A DNA stretch of 64,000 nucleotides from Penicillium oxalicum (lineage: Eukaryota > Ascomycota > Eurotiomycetes > Eurotiales > Aspergillaceae), in assembly GCF_001723175.1 (NCBI RefSeq), contig NC_064656.1, positions 930,001 to 994,000 on the forward strand, given 5' to 3'. The notes below the pieces were generated by a model. It did no database searches. It saw only the letters and a program-made list of their open reading frames with translations, and was not told the DNA's origin. Below, one piece after another: positions 10,771 to 25,193 of the stretch. Numbering within the stretch: the stretch's first letter is position 1; each line of letters opens with the position of its first letter. The translations under genes were made by a program, and so were the position numbers.

Positions 10771-11955
10771 CGAGCTTTGGCGACCAGCATGAATGTAAAA
10801 CGGTCGCAGCAAGACACTCTAGGGAGGCCGCGAGTGACTGGAGGGCGCTTCAGCCATGCAGATCGATCCCTCCCACGTGTCTGCGGTGTCTGGTCATGTG
10901 ACTTGTGCGGCCTTCAGCTATGGATTTGAGTCAACCTCGAGCGTCAATAAAACAATTGGAGTACGGCGGAGAAAGGGGGCTCCATCTCAGAGTCTCCATA
11001 TATTGTGTCTCTTATAATACAGGTCATGACTTGACATTTATCGTCAAGTATCTTCCCAGTCATCTTATTAGTCCAGCGACGGTTATTTGTGCGCCTAGTA
11101 AAGTTCTGACAACATTAGGGGTGTACCTATACCTGGTTCTCTCCGCCAGACAGTGTTCTGGTTCGCTAAAGGTTATATAATCTTCCACATTGTATTGCTC
11201 CACAAACTGTGCATTATATTTGCCTACTTGTATATACCAAGATACATGTGCAAAGAAATTCATTTTTTTGACTAAATAACAAGGCACACGATGTTTAGGA
11301 AGTTTGACGCCATATGAGACATGTCAAAAGACGGAAGCCGCTCATATATTCTCTTTCTCAAGCGGAGGACTGCGAGAGTGGGGGGACGTTACGGGTTCTG
11401 AGTGAGCCAATTGCATGTGTGTCCCGTCAGATGGCGGGGTTCGAGGATCTTGAATCGAGCGTGGGCAGCAAAGCCAGGCGACTTGTTTCATGAGACGGTG
11501 GTTTCTAGGTGTGTGTGTATAACGATAGCAGATTTTGAGCGAGGTGGACGGGGTCCCGGCACAAAATATTGCTGTTTGGGTCCGAGACAAATTTTCATGT
11601 GAAGAAATAAATGTGAGAACATTGAGACCTTGATGGCGTGTATTGTTGCTGAATTGATGATTCTATTTGTGTATGCATTATATAGTCTTCTGTAAACCGT
11701 AGCAGAAGGTATAGAATAGTAAATGACCGAGAAAAGAGAGACTTCACCAATCAAAAGTCTCCTCCAGACCGGATTGGCGGGCAGAGATTGATGGTCTTTG
11801 ACAACGAAATTCGGAAACGCTCGCCCTCAAAGGCTGATTGAATCATAAAATCGTAAATGCCACAGGGTATCGCGGGCTGCTTTGAGAGAGAGAGAGAGAG
11901 AGAGAAAGAAAGATGGGCAAGGGACGAGAAAGGTTTTGGGAGTTCCTCCCCCAAA
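10771..11955. other. Intergenic region between GPI2 and pantothenate kinase
   Basis: It holds the GPI2 promoter side and the 3' end of pantothenate kinase. Low GC, no sustained open frame with coding bias, and a GA microsatellite at 11884-11905. Confidence 0.5.
11884..11905. repeat. (GA)n microsatellite
   Basis: About 11 GA dinucleotides in the 3' flank of the pantothenate kinase gene; on its mRNA strand this is a CT tract just after the stop codon. Confidence 0.9.
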
Positions 11956-13600
11956 TCATGAGGAGCTCGAGATATTTTGATGATCATTGCTCTGATCAGA
12001 GTTCAAGACAATATTCCGGACAGCTTGTGGTGCAGCTATTTCATCAACGCTGTTCCTGCGGCCCCAGTTCTGGGGCTGGCGTCGAATAAAGGCGCCAACC
12101 GCACCCAGGTAGCCTTCATGTCGTAGGAAATAGGCCTGTTTCTCGCCTTTGGACCAAAAGCGGATGGCGTACGACAGTGTGTTAATGGTCTGTCGGTGGC
12201 CTCGAATGAAAGATCCCCCAAAGTAGATGTGCTTGACCTGATGTTTTTCCGATTGGAGATAGGCGATTTGGCCAATGTTGTTACTGAAGCAATCAGTCAG
12301 TGGAAACTCCATCACAAGATCCCCGGAAACCTTACCTGATGGCGTAGAGAAGACTTCGGCTCATGTCTTCATGTCGGAAAGTGACTCCTCCATTGCTGCG
12401 CTCGAATTCTTCGTCGTGGATCAAGCCTTCGCCATCTTCGGCGCCTCGTTCCGCGGCATTCTTCAAGCGGAAGACTTTTCCAAAGGTGCTCGCAATTGCC
12501 GTGCTTTTCAACCCGATCTTGGTGTAATCCATCCCGTAGATGTCGCCCACGAGCATGTCCACTCCCGCATTGTCTCCGCGATCGGCCATGGCCAGCATGT
12601 CATCGAACGTTCGTGCGCCGGTCAGCAGAGACATGAGCCCCCAAAAAGTACCTCCACCGAGGTGCGTGCCACCTACACGCTCAAATTGCCGAGGCCCCGA
12701 CACCTTGATCATCGACACACCAGATCCTATGTTGACTAACAGATAAGGGTAGACGTCGGGCCGCGCTTCGGCAAACTGCATAGGTTCGGACTCGTTTTCG
12801 GTATAGACAAATACCTCATTCGGTATCTCGGTGATGAAAAAGTCGAGGCCTGTGGATGAGGTGGACAAAAAAGAAGAGGTCAGCCAGTTCCCCTTGACAC
12901 GGCCCCGCTGCTTCCGCTCATCCAGGGACTCACCGATGATGAGACATTCCATCTCCTCCTCTCGCAAGATGTTGACGTCCAGCGCCTTTTTCAACTTGTC
13001 GTAGAATTTGAATGCACCGCCTCCCGTCGCCACGACACATAACTCATCCGGTGAGGAGCCATTGCGTTGTTGTTGCTCTTCCTTTAATTGGCGAATGAAA
13101 TTGATGCAGATGTCGATTCGATGTGTTTCAAAATTGATGAAATTAAGACGGCCACCATTATCCGCCGAATCGAGCTCCCGTGTGAAATACACCAGCTTTG
13201 CTAGTGAGCCTCCGATCTAACAAATATCAATCATGGGTCATTAGTCACGCTGCCTCATCAGTGCTTGTGCTCGATAGACTCCTTTCGTCGGCGGGGTTTG
13301 CGGGGATGATCGGGGATGCGGGGCATTGAAGGGAGTAAAAAAAAATTGTTCAAGTCGCATCGGGAGCGCACGACTCACATCAACCGCGATATGGCTCACG
13401 ACGCCGGTGTGATGGGGTAGACGAATGTCTTTATTCTCGTAATGGACTCCTTCGCCTTCGACGGGGCTGCGCGACCGAGGTTCATCGTCGATAATGAAGG
13501 CGCCGGTCACATTGATTTTGACGGCGCCGGGATTCGAGATGGCCTCTTCAAGGCGTGGACCCTTGCGACGAGCGTCCATTGCCGTGTCTGGAGGGGCCAT
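11956..13600 (-). CDS. Pantothenate kinase, eukaryotic type II
   Basis: Exons 13600-13379, 13216-12934, 12849-12336, 12283-11956 (1347 nt, 448 aa). It phosphorylates pantothenate, the first and usually regulated step of CoA synthesis, in the cytosol. The landmarks are VSHIAVDIGGSLAKLVYF (phosphate-binding strand, joined across intron 1), ATGGGAFKF, LLVNIGSGVSMIKV, FERVGGTHLGGGTFWGL and IYFGGSFIRGH. Intron 2 (12850-12933, 84 nt) has no stop codon and is a multiple of three, so the gene looks continuous if it is ignored; removing it restores ECLIIGLDFFITEIPNEVF, as expected. The basic/Pro N-terminus before the domain is short. Phosphopantothenate-cysteine ligase, the next enzyme of the pathway, is encoded 12 kb away. 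Confidence 0.94.
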
Positions 13601-15978
13601 GGCGAAGACAATGAAAGGCGACAAGCTCGTGGTTTGTAGCAGGAAGCAAGAGGGATGAATGCGATATGGCAGGTTGATCCCGTGCCCACGGTTACTGCGT
13701 ATATTTCCTTCTACCCGTCTCCGCTTCCCCCGCCGGGTTGGCTCCACTTGTCCTTCTCCTTGCTGGGAGACTCCCCGCGGTCCAGAGGCGCTGGGCCGGC
13801 GACCGAGGATCAGTGCTTCCGAGGCTCGTACACTGTCACGAACCTGAATAGGCGATCGAGCACAAGAGCGTTCCGAATGCCCGACCGAACGTGGCCGCGA
13901 GAAGCCGACCGACCAGGCCTCGCCTGGCCGACGGGGCTTGACGGCCCACGACAGCACTGCGCCGAAACTGCCCAATCACCCTTTCTGCCAATTGTGAATG
14001 TAACGCCGTCTTGACTATTTAGGACCGCCGAGATGCCGATCCGTCCTTGAATATGCTTGTAAAGAAGCACAAATTGGTGGAAATAAAGGACAGCAGCGGG
14101 ATATAGGTAGGCGGTTCAATGTCGGGTCTGATGTCTTTAATGAGCAAAGGCAGTAGCTTCAAGGGAGACTGAGACCAGCATCAGTTGCTGAAGAATATGG
14201 TAATAGATCCATCCTCCCTCTAGTTGAATCTAATATCCGATAGATGCCGGCTGCTGAAACCCGATGGACTTTGTTGGCATCATCGAATGGTGGACTGACT
14301 TCTATTTGGTCCGAGGGTGCATCCGGTAGATCACGGCACGATACTTCTCACTGCTGGAGTCCCGGTGACTTGTAAAATATTGAGAGTTCACATCGAAATA
14401 TAGAGCCCTCAAAACTTACTACTCTTTGAACGTGCAGGAAATTTCCAATGGATTAATTTTCCCACAAGAAGAGGTTTAGATAATAATGTGAGGTGTCCCT
14501 TAGTAGATTAAACATTAGTGGACTCCGGGTACCCGGACTTTTACCTTACACGGGCGGGCGCCCTTTGGAGTCCGCTTGTGAGGATATGTTTACGTGGGTA
14601 AGATAACCGTTGAGCATATCTAACGCCAACTTAGGTATGAGTTGAACAGGTGCATATAGAACTTGATAGGTAGGTAAAACCAGGCGATATAGAGCCTTTG
14701 GATCTTCTTCGATTCTCATCTGATCTGAAAAAAGAGTCTTTTCATTATGCAGAGCCCTTTTATCTCCTAGGTCAGAATGGGGGTGTTGGTTTGCCTTTCC
14801 ATTAGACGAGGGAATTGAGATATTAAACATTTCAGGCAACCAGCAATGGACTTGAACCACTCCCTAGGCTAGATGACTGAACAAAGTCCTACGAAGAGGA
14901 GAAATCTATGCTTTTGCTGTGACTTCAAAGCCGCTGGGGTAAATAATGACAGGAAACAAGCCGATCAAACCCGAACGGATGTATTCATCGCAGGAACCCT
15001 AAAGAAAGTGAATACATTTAGCTGTGTGCTGTGGACCACGTAACAAAATCACCCTTGGGGCTCAGTCGCTGCATCTCTGCAGATAATTTGTACCTACCGG
15101 CGGCTGCCCAATGTCAGACGGAATTGTTACAATTGATGCAGGCAACCTAGCCCTGTGGGGGCAGCTGAAGGTAACATACAGGAATAACACGGTCCGCATA
15201 CTGTTACGATAGCCACCGTGAGTACAAACTGAATTCCAGTTCCGTGAATGTTATTTTGGTCATCTGATACAAGATAGATACCTCCACGTAAGATGCTTAC
15301 TAGAGTATGAGTGGCCCCAAGTAGTTTATGGAGTAATGTTGAACCAGCTAATGTAGGGGCATAAGAGTAGTAGTAGTAGCTTTGTCCATGAATCTGTAAG
15401 AAGACTATATTCAAGTGAAAAACTTCTGGCCAGCTCTGACAGGAAGAGATAGATATATTGATAAGTACATATACGCAGAAACGACTATGCTACCTCGATT
15501 ACGATGATACGGTACTGCTTTCCAGACTGTCGCACCAGAGGAGAACTTTCGAGACGGGTTCATCCTGTCTTACGGGTTGTTCCGCTCGGCAGTCAACGGG
15601 ATCTGCACGGACTTCCGGGTACCTGCAGACGTCCCATGTAGCTACCAAAGTTCCGGTAGATGCGGGTACTGATCCTGTATAGTACACCCTGATGCTCAAG
15701 TCCATCAACATGCTCAATTATCAAAACAACAATACGACGACGAATTCGAGTATCATACGGTCGTTTGCTTCGGCGTCACACGGCCAGATGGGGCTCTACA
15801 TAAACAATCTCTGTCTACTTTCCAGCTTTTCTTTTCTTCTTTTCTTCAAATCTCTTTATCTCTTTCTCCCCCAAACCCATCAAGATTATCAATCTTCCTC
15901 CTCTTGCTACTCTTTTTACACTCAGTTACTCTTGTTAGTACAACTTCAACAATCAGTCGATCCCCATAGATAGCCAGC
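13601..15978. other. Divergent promoter region between pantothenate kinase and helicase genes
   Basis: About 2.4 kb without a convincing gene. The first 400 nt are GC-rich with open frames on both strands. The middle is AT-rich. A 104-codon minus frame (14546-14860) has poor codon usage. The last 160 nt form a pyrimidine-rich leader. Confidence 0.5.
15822..15915 (+). promoter_or_regulatory. Pyrimidine-rich leader of the helicase gene
   Basis: A nearly continuous C/T tract (CTTTTCTTTTCTTC type) 65-155 nt upstream of the ATG at 15979. Such tracts mark transcription start zones of well-expressed filamentous-fungal genes. Inference from composition and position. Confidence 0.5.
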
Positions 15979-18326
<2,348 letters not shown>

Positions 18327-19453
18327 GTGAGTTGTGCCTGAGCGGTACTTGCTTGACGGCGTCTTGTCTTGATTACAAATTTCCTTTGACATTGATGCTT
18401 GAGTGTTCTTGCTTGGACACTTTCTCCTTTTCGATTCTTTATGCTTGTTTTTTGTAATTGAGTATTTTGGGTTGAGTTTTCATGTTTGGGTGTTCCTGTT
18501 CGGTTGCTCATTTTTGTTTTTTTTTATGCTTTTTCATTCATGTTTGAGTGATCGTCTTTGACATGCGCGCCTGATTGCTCCCTGTTCAACTTGTTGCTTC
18601 AACTGTCAGCTAGATAGTTGGAATTTGAAAGATTATATGTACAAAATTGGAGTCATCTGTAGGCATCTTTCAAGTGCATACATTTAAATTCGAATTCACC
18701 TTCACCTGCATCTTCGGGCTATTTCTTGAAGAAGAGCCCTCCACCAATGCATGCCTTTAATCCGTGCTATTCAATGGATCAACATATTAATTTCATTTGA
18801 ACATGAAAGTCTTCCAGACAATGGACATGCCCTGTGGAAATGTATGGAAATAGGCAAGTGAGTTGTAAAGTCATTTCAATATCACCAGGTTCCACAATAT
18901 CTTTGAGCCAGTCCTCTCCACAGCGTTGTGCTTCTTTGTAAATGATCTGGAAAGACGTCCATTCATCCGCATATTCCTTAATTTTTCAAGGGTATCGTGG
19001 TAGCAAAGGGAGGGGGGTCCAAGGTGATCTATATAGGTCTTCGCAAAGGGGATTATGATCATCTTCCGTAAAATCGTTATGTTATTGACAGACTTGGCTT
19101 CGAGAGTCAAATTTTTGGTAAGGGAAGCTTAGAAATTTCTTTTGGCTCGAAATTCGGTGAAAGGGTTGCCCTTGCAGCAACGACTCGCCGTTTGAAACCT
19201 CGGATTTGAGTCTGCAGATGGAACTGAGACGGAAGGAATTGCCTTCTTCATCGTCCAGATGCTTCATGGTGCTTTCCTTGCAATAGTCCCGAGGGCCACT
19301 GTCACTTGCCGACTCGTAATCTCCCACTGAAAGATTCTTCGTTTACTGACATTGTTGTAAGACCGCACCTCGTGTCTCTCCAGTCCCAGTATCTCATCAG
19401 CCCACACGTTGCCAGGACCAACTCATTATACATTCATTTACAAACCCGCCACC
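18327..19453. other. Intergenic region between helicase and CE4 deacetylase
   Basis: A T-rich first part (about 18400-18560), fitting the helicase 3' end, then AT-rich DNA and the deacetylase promoter. No convincing gene. Confidence 0.5.
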
Positions 19454-21073
19454 ATGCAATCCTGTCGCTCATTGAAGAATCATCTACCACTTCTTTGGCT
19501 GGGACTCTCCGTCTCAGCACACGGTCTTTCTATCCATAGTCCATCTGATCGAGGACCACACGAACACCAACACTGGCTCGAAACTCGCCAAATACAACTG
19601 CAGCCTTCGGATGTATCCCAGACGCAGCAGTCACCCCTGGTCATTGACACCTTTCAAAGTGCTGTTCATAACGACTTGGGATTTTGGCACGGTACCGGCG
19701 AAGACTTGGCGATTGAGCATGAGCCCGGCGTCATGCGTCTCTTCCCATCGGATCCAGATCAAAATTTCCACACGCAGCTCGATTCCCACGCATGCTTCAG
19801 CTTGAGTCCATGGTCAAACCAATTCTTGCATGTCGTGTTCGACGGCAACGAGGATTTCACAGTGTCGTTAAACGAACATAATGCAGAGTGCAATCCGGCT
19901 CGGTCGCCGTTTCCCGGCACGGCAGATAGCGTGCAAGCTTCACGATATCTCTTGAAACAGAAGACGCCCCCGGAGGATGATGATGATGATGATGACGAGG
20001 GAGAGAACATGAACCAGTCACCACAGGCCACTCGAGCAACCCAGAGCCAGCATGGTTCTTCGTCGAGAGTCCGTGGTGGTGAATGTCAATCGCGCGGCTC
20101 TGCACGCAAGGACACTGCGGAGTTGTTCATTCCCTTGAATCACTTCCGCGTCAATCTCGATAGATTGATCTCGGTCTCGTTCAGCGGGTTTTTCACTGAG
20201 GAACCAATCGCACTTCATCGTGTCGAGATTGTGCCCAGCGTGCCGGCGCCTGTTGAAGAGAATGGTCACTTCGCTCTTCCCGAAAAATTGCCCACCGGCT
20301 CTTTAGTATTACGGTGTAGTCGTCCCAATTCCTTCGCGTTTGGAATCGACGACGGACAGCCGCAGTTTGCGCAGGAGGTCATGCGGATTTTGGACGAGGA
20401 GAATGTGCGAGCGACTTTCTTCGTGGTTGCCTCGGGCCTACGGGATGAATCCACGAATTTTACCAACTTCTATCGTGAGATGTTGAGCAAAGGACATCAG
20501 GTGGCCTTGCATTCGAATACGCATCCAAAGTCAGACCGGTTCACTGTCCTTATGCTGTCTTGGCTGGGACACAAAAGCTGACTGGATCTGTAGGATTGAA
20601 GCACTACCAAGTATGGAGGAGATTGATGACGAGATCATCCAGTCTATTGATGCCTTGCGAGAAGAGCTGCAAATAAGTTGTATGATGCCCCTTCCCTCTT
20701 CTGAATCACTCCGCTGAAGGGGACAAGCTGGACTGACTGCTTCCGCCACCAAGCGAAATACTTCCGACCACCCTTTGGTACCGTGGGAGCGCGTCTGCGC
20801 CAGCGGTTGGCCAAGTATATTGAAAATCCGTACGTGGTGAACTGGAGCGTCGACGTGGAAGATTGGCTGTGGGCCAATTCGCCCACGCCCGAGCATCAGC
20901 TCGATGCCTTTTATCGCGGCGTTGCTCGTGGCGGCAATCTTGCCGTGATGCATTATCTGCATCCGACTACGGTGGCGTATCTACGGCCGTTCATCCATTA
21001 CGTGAAAAGTAAGGGTCTCAAAGTCATGCGAGTGGACCAGTGCCTGGAGGATCCTAGCAGTCCACCATTGTGA
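19454..21073 (+). CDS. Secreted polysaccharide deacetylase (CE4/NodB) with N-terminal beta-sandwich-like domain
   Basis: Exons 19454-20529, 20594-20679, 20754-21073 (1482 nt, 493 aa). The ATG sits in a strong CCACCATG context. A signal peptide-like start is followed by about 250 residues that look like a carbohydrate-binding beta-sandwich, interrupted by an acidic run of seven Asp residues and a Ser/Gln linker. The NodB domain follows: IDDGQPQF (metal and base Asp pair), HSNTH (metal His pair, spaced as in CE4), RPPFGTVG, and WSVDVEDW. The last motif is MHYLHP, where many members have H-D, so the Asp is missing. Removal of N-acetyl groups from chitin-type or galactosaminogalactan-type polymers is likely; the substrate is not evident. 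The introns rejoin HTHPKIEAL and ISSKYFRPPFG, which supports the model. Confidence 0.87.
19976..19996 (+). repeat. GAT codon run (poly-Asp)
   Basis: GAT repeats inside the deacetylase gene encode an Asp stretch in the linker of the N-terminal region; a candidate for length variation between strains. Confidence 0.85.
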
Positions 21074-21893
21074 GTTGGGACTTAGATATAGAAGACAGGT
21101 GAAGAGATTGTTGCTCCCGCCAGTTGATTCGGGTGGGCCTCTGTATTCTTACAAAAGTGTCAAAATCACATCTGCTTCGTGGGCTCTTTGTTACTCAAGG
21201 GAATGACAGTCTTTTTTCTTTCTTTTCCCTCGTGTGGCCTCCAGGTTTCCATTCAAGATATTCGACGAGACGGGTCGATCATTCGAGGGGTAGTAGTAGA
21301 CTGGTTTCTGCATCGGCGGCTAGTCGGAAAAAGACGAAGAACCAAAGGAAATTTTTGAAGAGCGCACAGCGTCGACTTTGTCATTTCGAGCAGGGTGCCA
21401 AGACAGAGAAGCACCTAATGACTCCATTGTTCTAGACAAAACCACGAGTCAAGCAGCTCGCCCAGAATACCGGTTCAAAAAAACAAAACAACTAACAGAC
21501 AAGTAACTGACAGTCCCATGCAAATTCAAAGGACACCCGCACCTTACATCAACCAGACGACCATGCAGCACAAAAAGTAAAAACAAAACAGAAAAATGAC
21601 TATCCCACGGCAAAGAATTTTTTCACCCAAAATCTATAAGAGCGTCCCTCAAATGAGCCCTTCGGTGCGATGCAATAATGAAAAACAGGAAAAACAGACA
21701 GAAAAGAAAAACAAGGACCATGTGGACAACTCCGCAATGCAGAAAGAATTCAAGATGAACAAGTCGAGGCAGTATACTATAGTACCATGTTTGAGACAGC
21801 ATCAGAGAGGGAGAGGGAGGAAGGGAGGGAGGGAGAGAGAGAGAGGGAGGGAGGGAGAGAGAGGGAGGGAGGGAGAGAGAGATGATCACAGAT
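21074..21893. other. Convergent 3' intergenic region
   Basis: It lies between the deacetylase (plus) and the glycosyltransferase (minus), so it holds two 3' ends. A-rich around 21480-21780, ending in a purine repeat. No gene seen. Confidence 0.5.
21804..21882. repeat. GGGA/GAGA purine repeat
   Basis: Roughly 79 nt of pure A/G on the plus strand, mixing GAGA and GGGA units, starting 12 nt after the glycosyltransferase stop codon. On that gene's mRNA it is a CCCT/CTCT tract in the 3' UTR. Confidence 0.9.
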
Positions 21894-23320
21894 CTACTCT
21901 GCTCCCCATTCGGTAGTCTTGCAGAAACCGCTTTTTTCCATGTTGGCGCGGATGCGATCCACCATCCAGCCTGAGACGGTGTTGGGGTTGGCCGCACCGA
22001 GGCGAGGAGTGCGACTGGTGAAGCAGGATTTGTCGCGGAAGGAGAATTGTGTACAGTCGTCAAGTTGGTCGCAGATTTGGCGACATTCTTCGAAACTTGA
22101 GGCGGTGGATTGCTCGTCGGCGGAGAGATTGTCCCACCCGATACGGGCGGGTTTCAGGGCGATGTCGGGGTAGAGCAGGTCACGGAATACATCACTGTGG
22201 AGGAGAACACGTTTGTCCTTCTGAATGGCGTGGACAAATCATGATTAGCTTTGAGCAGCGAGATGAAAGAAAAAAAAAGGCAAGAGTGACTTACATCCTG
22301 CCAACGCTTTTGCTCGTAAGACCACAGATCCTGAATTTTCTGAGCGTTGAGATGGTGGAAGGCGGCGGCCGGGAAGCACCATGGCTGGCGATAGAGGTCG
22401 ACGTTAAATTCGTCCAGCTCGCCAAGGTTGGAGTTTTGGAGAATTGGCCAGGAGAAGTGGAGGTTGACGCCCGCGTCAGCCAGCACTTTACCCAGGACAC
22501 AGTCACCTGCCCAGTGGCCGTCCGTATAGTGATGCAATTCGGTACGACGTGCGGTGTATTCCTCGGCCGCGAGCTTGAGCGCCGCATGGGAGATCATAAA
22601 CCCCGAGCCGCCGTGCGCGAAGATGACGTCGGCGATCTGGGTCTCGGTACCGAGGTACCATGGCTTTTTGTGATTGAAGTGCTTGAGCCATGCGAGAAGG
22701 GTCGGCCATGAGATGTACGTGTCGGCTTCCATGAAAACATACCACTTGGCCTTGGGCTTGTAGCGCAGGGCCTCGATGATCATGGGTAAGAACTTCCACT
22801 TGTCCAACTTCCACCCGGGGTTGTTGGGTTTGCCCACGGCCGAGTTGGCCTCGTCCGCAAAGTCATTTTCCGCGAGACCCTGACGTCCGAGCTTCTTGAT
22901 TCGATTGTAGAGGTCAAAGTCGGGAACTTGTGTCATCACGTCAGGGTCCATGCCTTGAAGGACATCGTAGATCTTGACGCCCTCGATCTCTTCTTCGAAA
23001 TCGGAGTAGATCACGTAGTGTGGAACGCAGCGTAAGGTGGTCTGGAAATGCACCGGGACTTTTTCCTTGGCCTCGGTGACGCCGGTCTTCATGACGACAA
23101 GGATATCGTCCATTCCGTCCATCGGAGGACAGAGCAGCGTTGAATCGCCGGCATTTTCGGTGTCGGGATGGGTGGTTTTGGAGATGGGGTGGTGTATTGA
23201 TGGAGATTGAAGATCGGATGGGTGGCCAGGAGTCAAGGTGAAGAAGTGGAAGAGACCGAGAAAAGTGAGGATGGCCGCCAGAGCTATCAAGCGGTGGCCA
23301 AATCGGCGACGGGTCACCAT
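21894..23320 (-). CDS. Type II membrane glycosyltransferase (GT31/fringe-like) with Cys-rich C-terminal domain
   Basis: Exons 23320-22295 and 22220-21894 (1353 nt, 450 aa). A short basic N-terminus precedes a single membrane anchor (about residues 10-26), giving Golgi type II topology. The catalytic part shows PHYVIYSDFEEE, WKFLPMIIEALRYKP, YVFMEADTYISWP (the DxD-like metal site, here E-A-D), KPWYLGTE, FAHGGSGFMISHAAL and DGHWAGDCVLGKVL, the order of fringe-like/C1GALT-like GT31 enzymes. The last about 100 residues hold SFEECRQICDQLDDCTQFS and further Cys, resembling a PAN/Apple-type module. It probably extends protein-linked glycans or wall polysaccharides; donor and acceptor are unknown. 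The start at 23320 precedes the membrane anchor; the longer frame upstream has no ATG. Confidence 0.85.
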
Positions 23321-25193
23321 CGTGGGGAAATCCGAACTGCAATCTATCAATCACCCAATGGCTTCGATGAAAGCATCGTTGCCTGAGAGGAGAGAGGATA
23401 GAATAGGTGGGGAGGAAAGCGCAAGCCCCAAAACGAGCGCACGTCCAAGACAGTCAACCTGAATGAGGGAGAGGGCAAGAGGAAGAGAGAGAAGAGGGGA
23501 CGTTGACTGGCAGTCTGGAGCTCGGACAGTTTGAGCGAGGGGGGGGTTGGAGTCGTCGAGGATTGAGCAAGGAATGGGGCGTCCAAAGAGCGGCCGATCG
23601 ACGCGAGGCCGCGTCCTCAATCTTGACGGGTGCTTGGGTCTTGGAGTTCTGGTCCGAGTTCCACAGCGGGGAGTTGCATCGATATGAATTGCCCAGGCGC
23701 CAGCTTTCACGACGGACTTTTGTTGTTTGGGATCCAGCGACCACGTAACGGCGATGATCAAGCCAAGAGGAGGTCCACCAGTTCCACCGCAGCTCGGGAG
23801 CGGCAGGTCTGGAGCGTGATTAGGTCATCCTTCGAGGCGGTGTTCTAGCCCCTCCGTGAAGACAGATGACTGGCATCGAAGAGGCAGCTTGACACCATGC
23901 TTCATTTGTGACCTCCTTGCTGGAACAGGAACAGGAACAGGAACATGCATCTGTTTCTGTTGCTGGAGTGCATTTCATCTACACGCCCTTGTCTTTCAAC
24001 TCGGCTACACATCTCTCCCTTCCTCTAATATAGATCTGTCTTCTACATAAAGTCCTGTCGGACGCTCACCAGACTACCTGTACCTTACAAAGCCCTGGAT
24101 GCCAGAGGCTAAGGGGCAATTGAGATTGATTGTCATTCTCTATTCATTCCATTTCAATTCAGGACAAGCCATGGTTATGTGGGGTAAGAGATGAGCCGCC
24201 AAAGTCGGCTACCATAGCCCAATTGGGCAGAGACTTACCTGCACATATTCAAGTATACAATCCCTTAAGCTCTGTCCTCTATCTTGGTGTCTGCTAATTT
24301 AATAGTGTATCAAATTATCCAGAGCGTCCCCTGAACAGGGTATATCAATCACTAATCTACAGGCACTCCCTCTTCAGCTACACACCACACCTTTCCCAAA
24401 CTCACCCCTTACCCCCCATCAGCACACTCCAGTCTGGAATGTGACCCCTGCACAGCCCCTGTGTACATCGAATCAATGGACTTTCCAAATGAAATAACCA
24501 ATTCGTGTCCCCGCACTACTCTCAATATGATTTTTAGTATCCAAGTTGGCTTACCAACTTGGTTACTGCCCTTGACCGAGGTCCACCAATTCCTTCCACA
24601 CTGGACTTGCCAGTGCTTAGGTTCGATAGATGGACCCTCTAATCCGCCAATATTGATGTTCCGCTCTCGCCATGCACAGCTTTCCCCTGAGTTCCGCACC
24701 TAGCCACCCCTGAGCTGTAAATAGCGACAAGAGCTGGAACTATTAAAAAAAACATACATCACAATCAGTAGTCGTTTCACCTTTGGATAATGAAAAGCTT
24801 GAGCGGAGGAGGACGGATTTACAATTGACCATCCAAGTATGCAACAGCAGTCATACCTACAGATAAATTTAGTTCATCACGCGCAGGCTGTCGGGCACTG
24901 GCGTGGGTGCATCGATTTTCATTACCGCATGGTTTCAAGGGCCGAGGGAGCCGGATTTTAGGGCTCCTGCCAACCTTACTGGGCTTCATATTGCCCACTT
25001 TCCAGTATACGTGCACAGGCGACGACACGAATCTTCGCCGAGGGACTCTACAACCTAGGTAGGTACTTCATCATGTATTGTGCCATGTTGAAAGTGAATG
25101 GAAATTAGAAATATAGGTCGATTTGTTATACTTTTCTTGAACCGATTTTGGGACCAGCCTCGAGTCCGATCATGCTGCTCATTCATGTATTCA
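23321..25193. other. Intergenic region upstream of the glycosyltransferase
   Basis: The first 300 nt are GA-rich on plus (CT-rich leader on the gene strand). The rest is AT-moderate without coding bias. It contains the (GGAACA)4 repeat. It ends at the 3' end of the PPC synthetase gene. Confidence 0.5.
23922..23945. repeat. (GGAACA)4 tandem repeat
   Basis: Four exact copies of a hexamer in intergenic DNA about 600 nt upstream of the glycosyltransferase start. Confidence 0.9.

Noticed and set aside
12275..12739. 154-codon plus-strand ORF
   Set aside because: Antisense shadow of pantothenate kinase exon 3.
14546..14860. 104-codon minus-strand ORF
   Set aside because: AT-rich third positions, no homology-like pattern, isolated in intergenic DNA. 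Probably chance.
14825..14870. tRNA-like T-arm (GGTTCAAGTCC on minus)
   Set aside because: A T-stem and loop can be drawn, but no matching acceptor, D or anticodon arm occurs at the right distances.
22049..22711. 220-codon plus-strand ORF
   Set aside because: Antisense shadow of the glycosyltransferase, crossing its intron.
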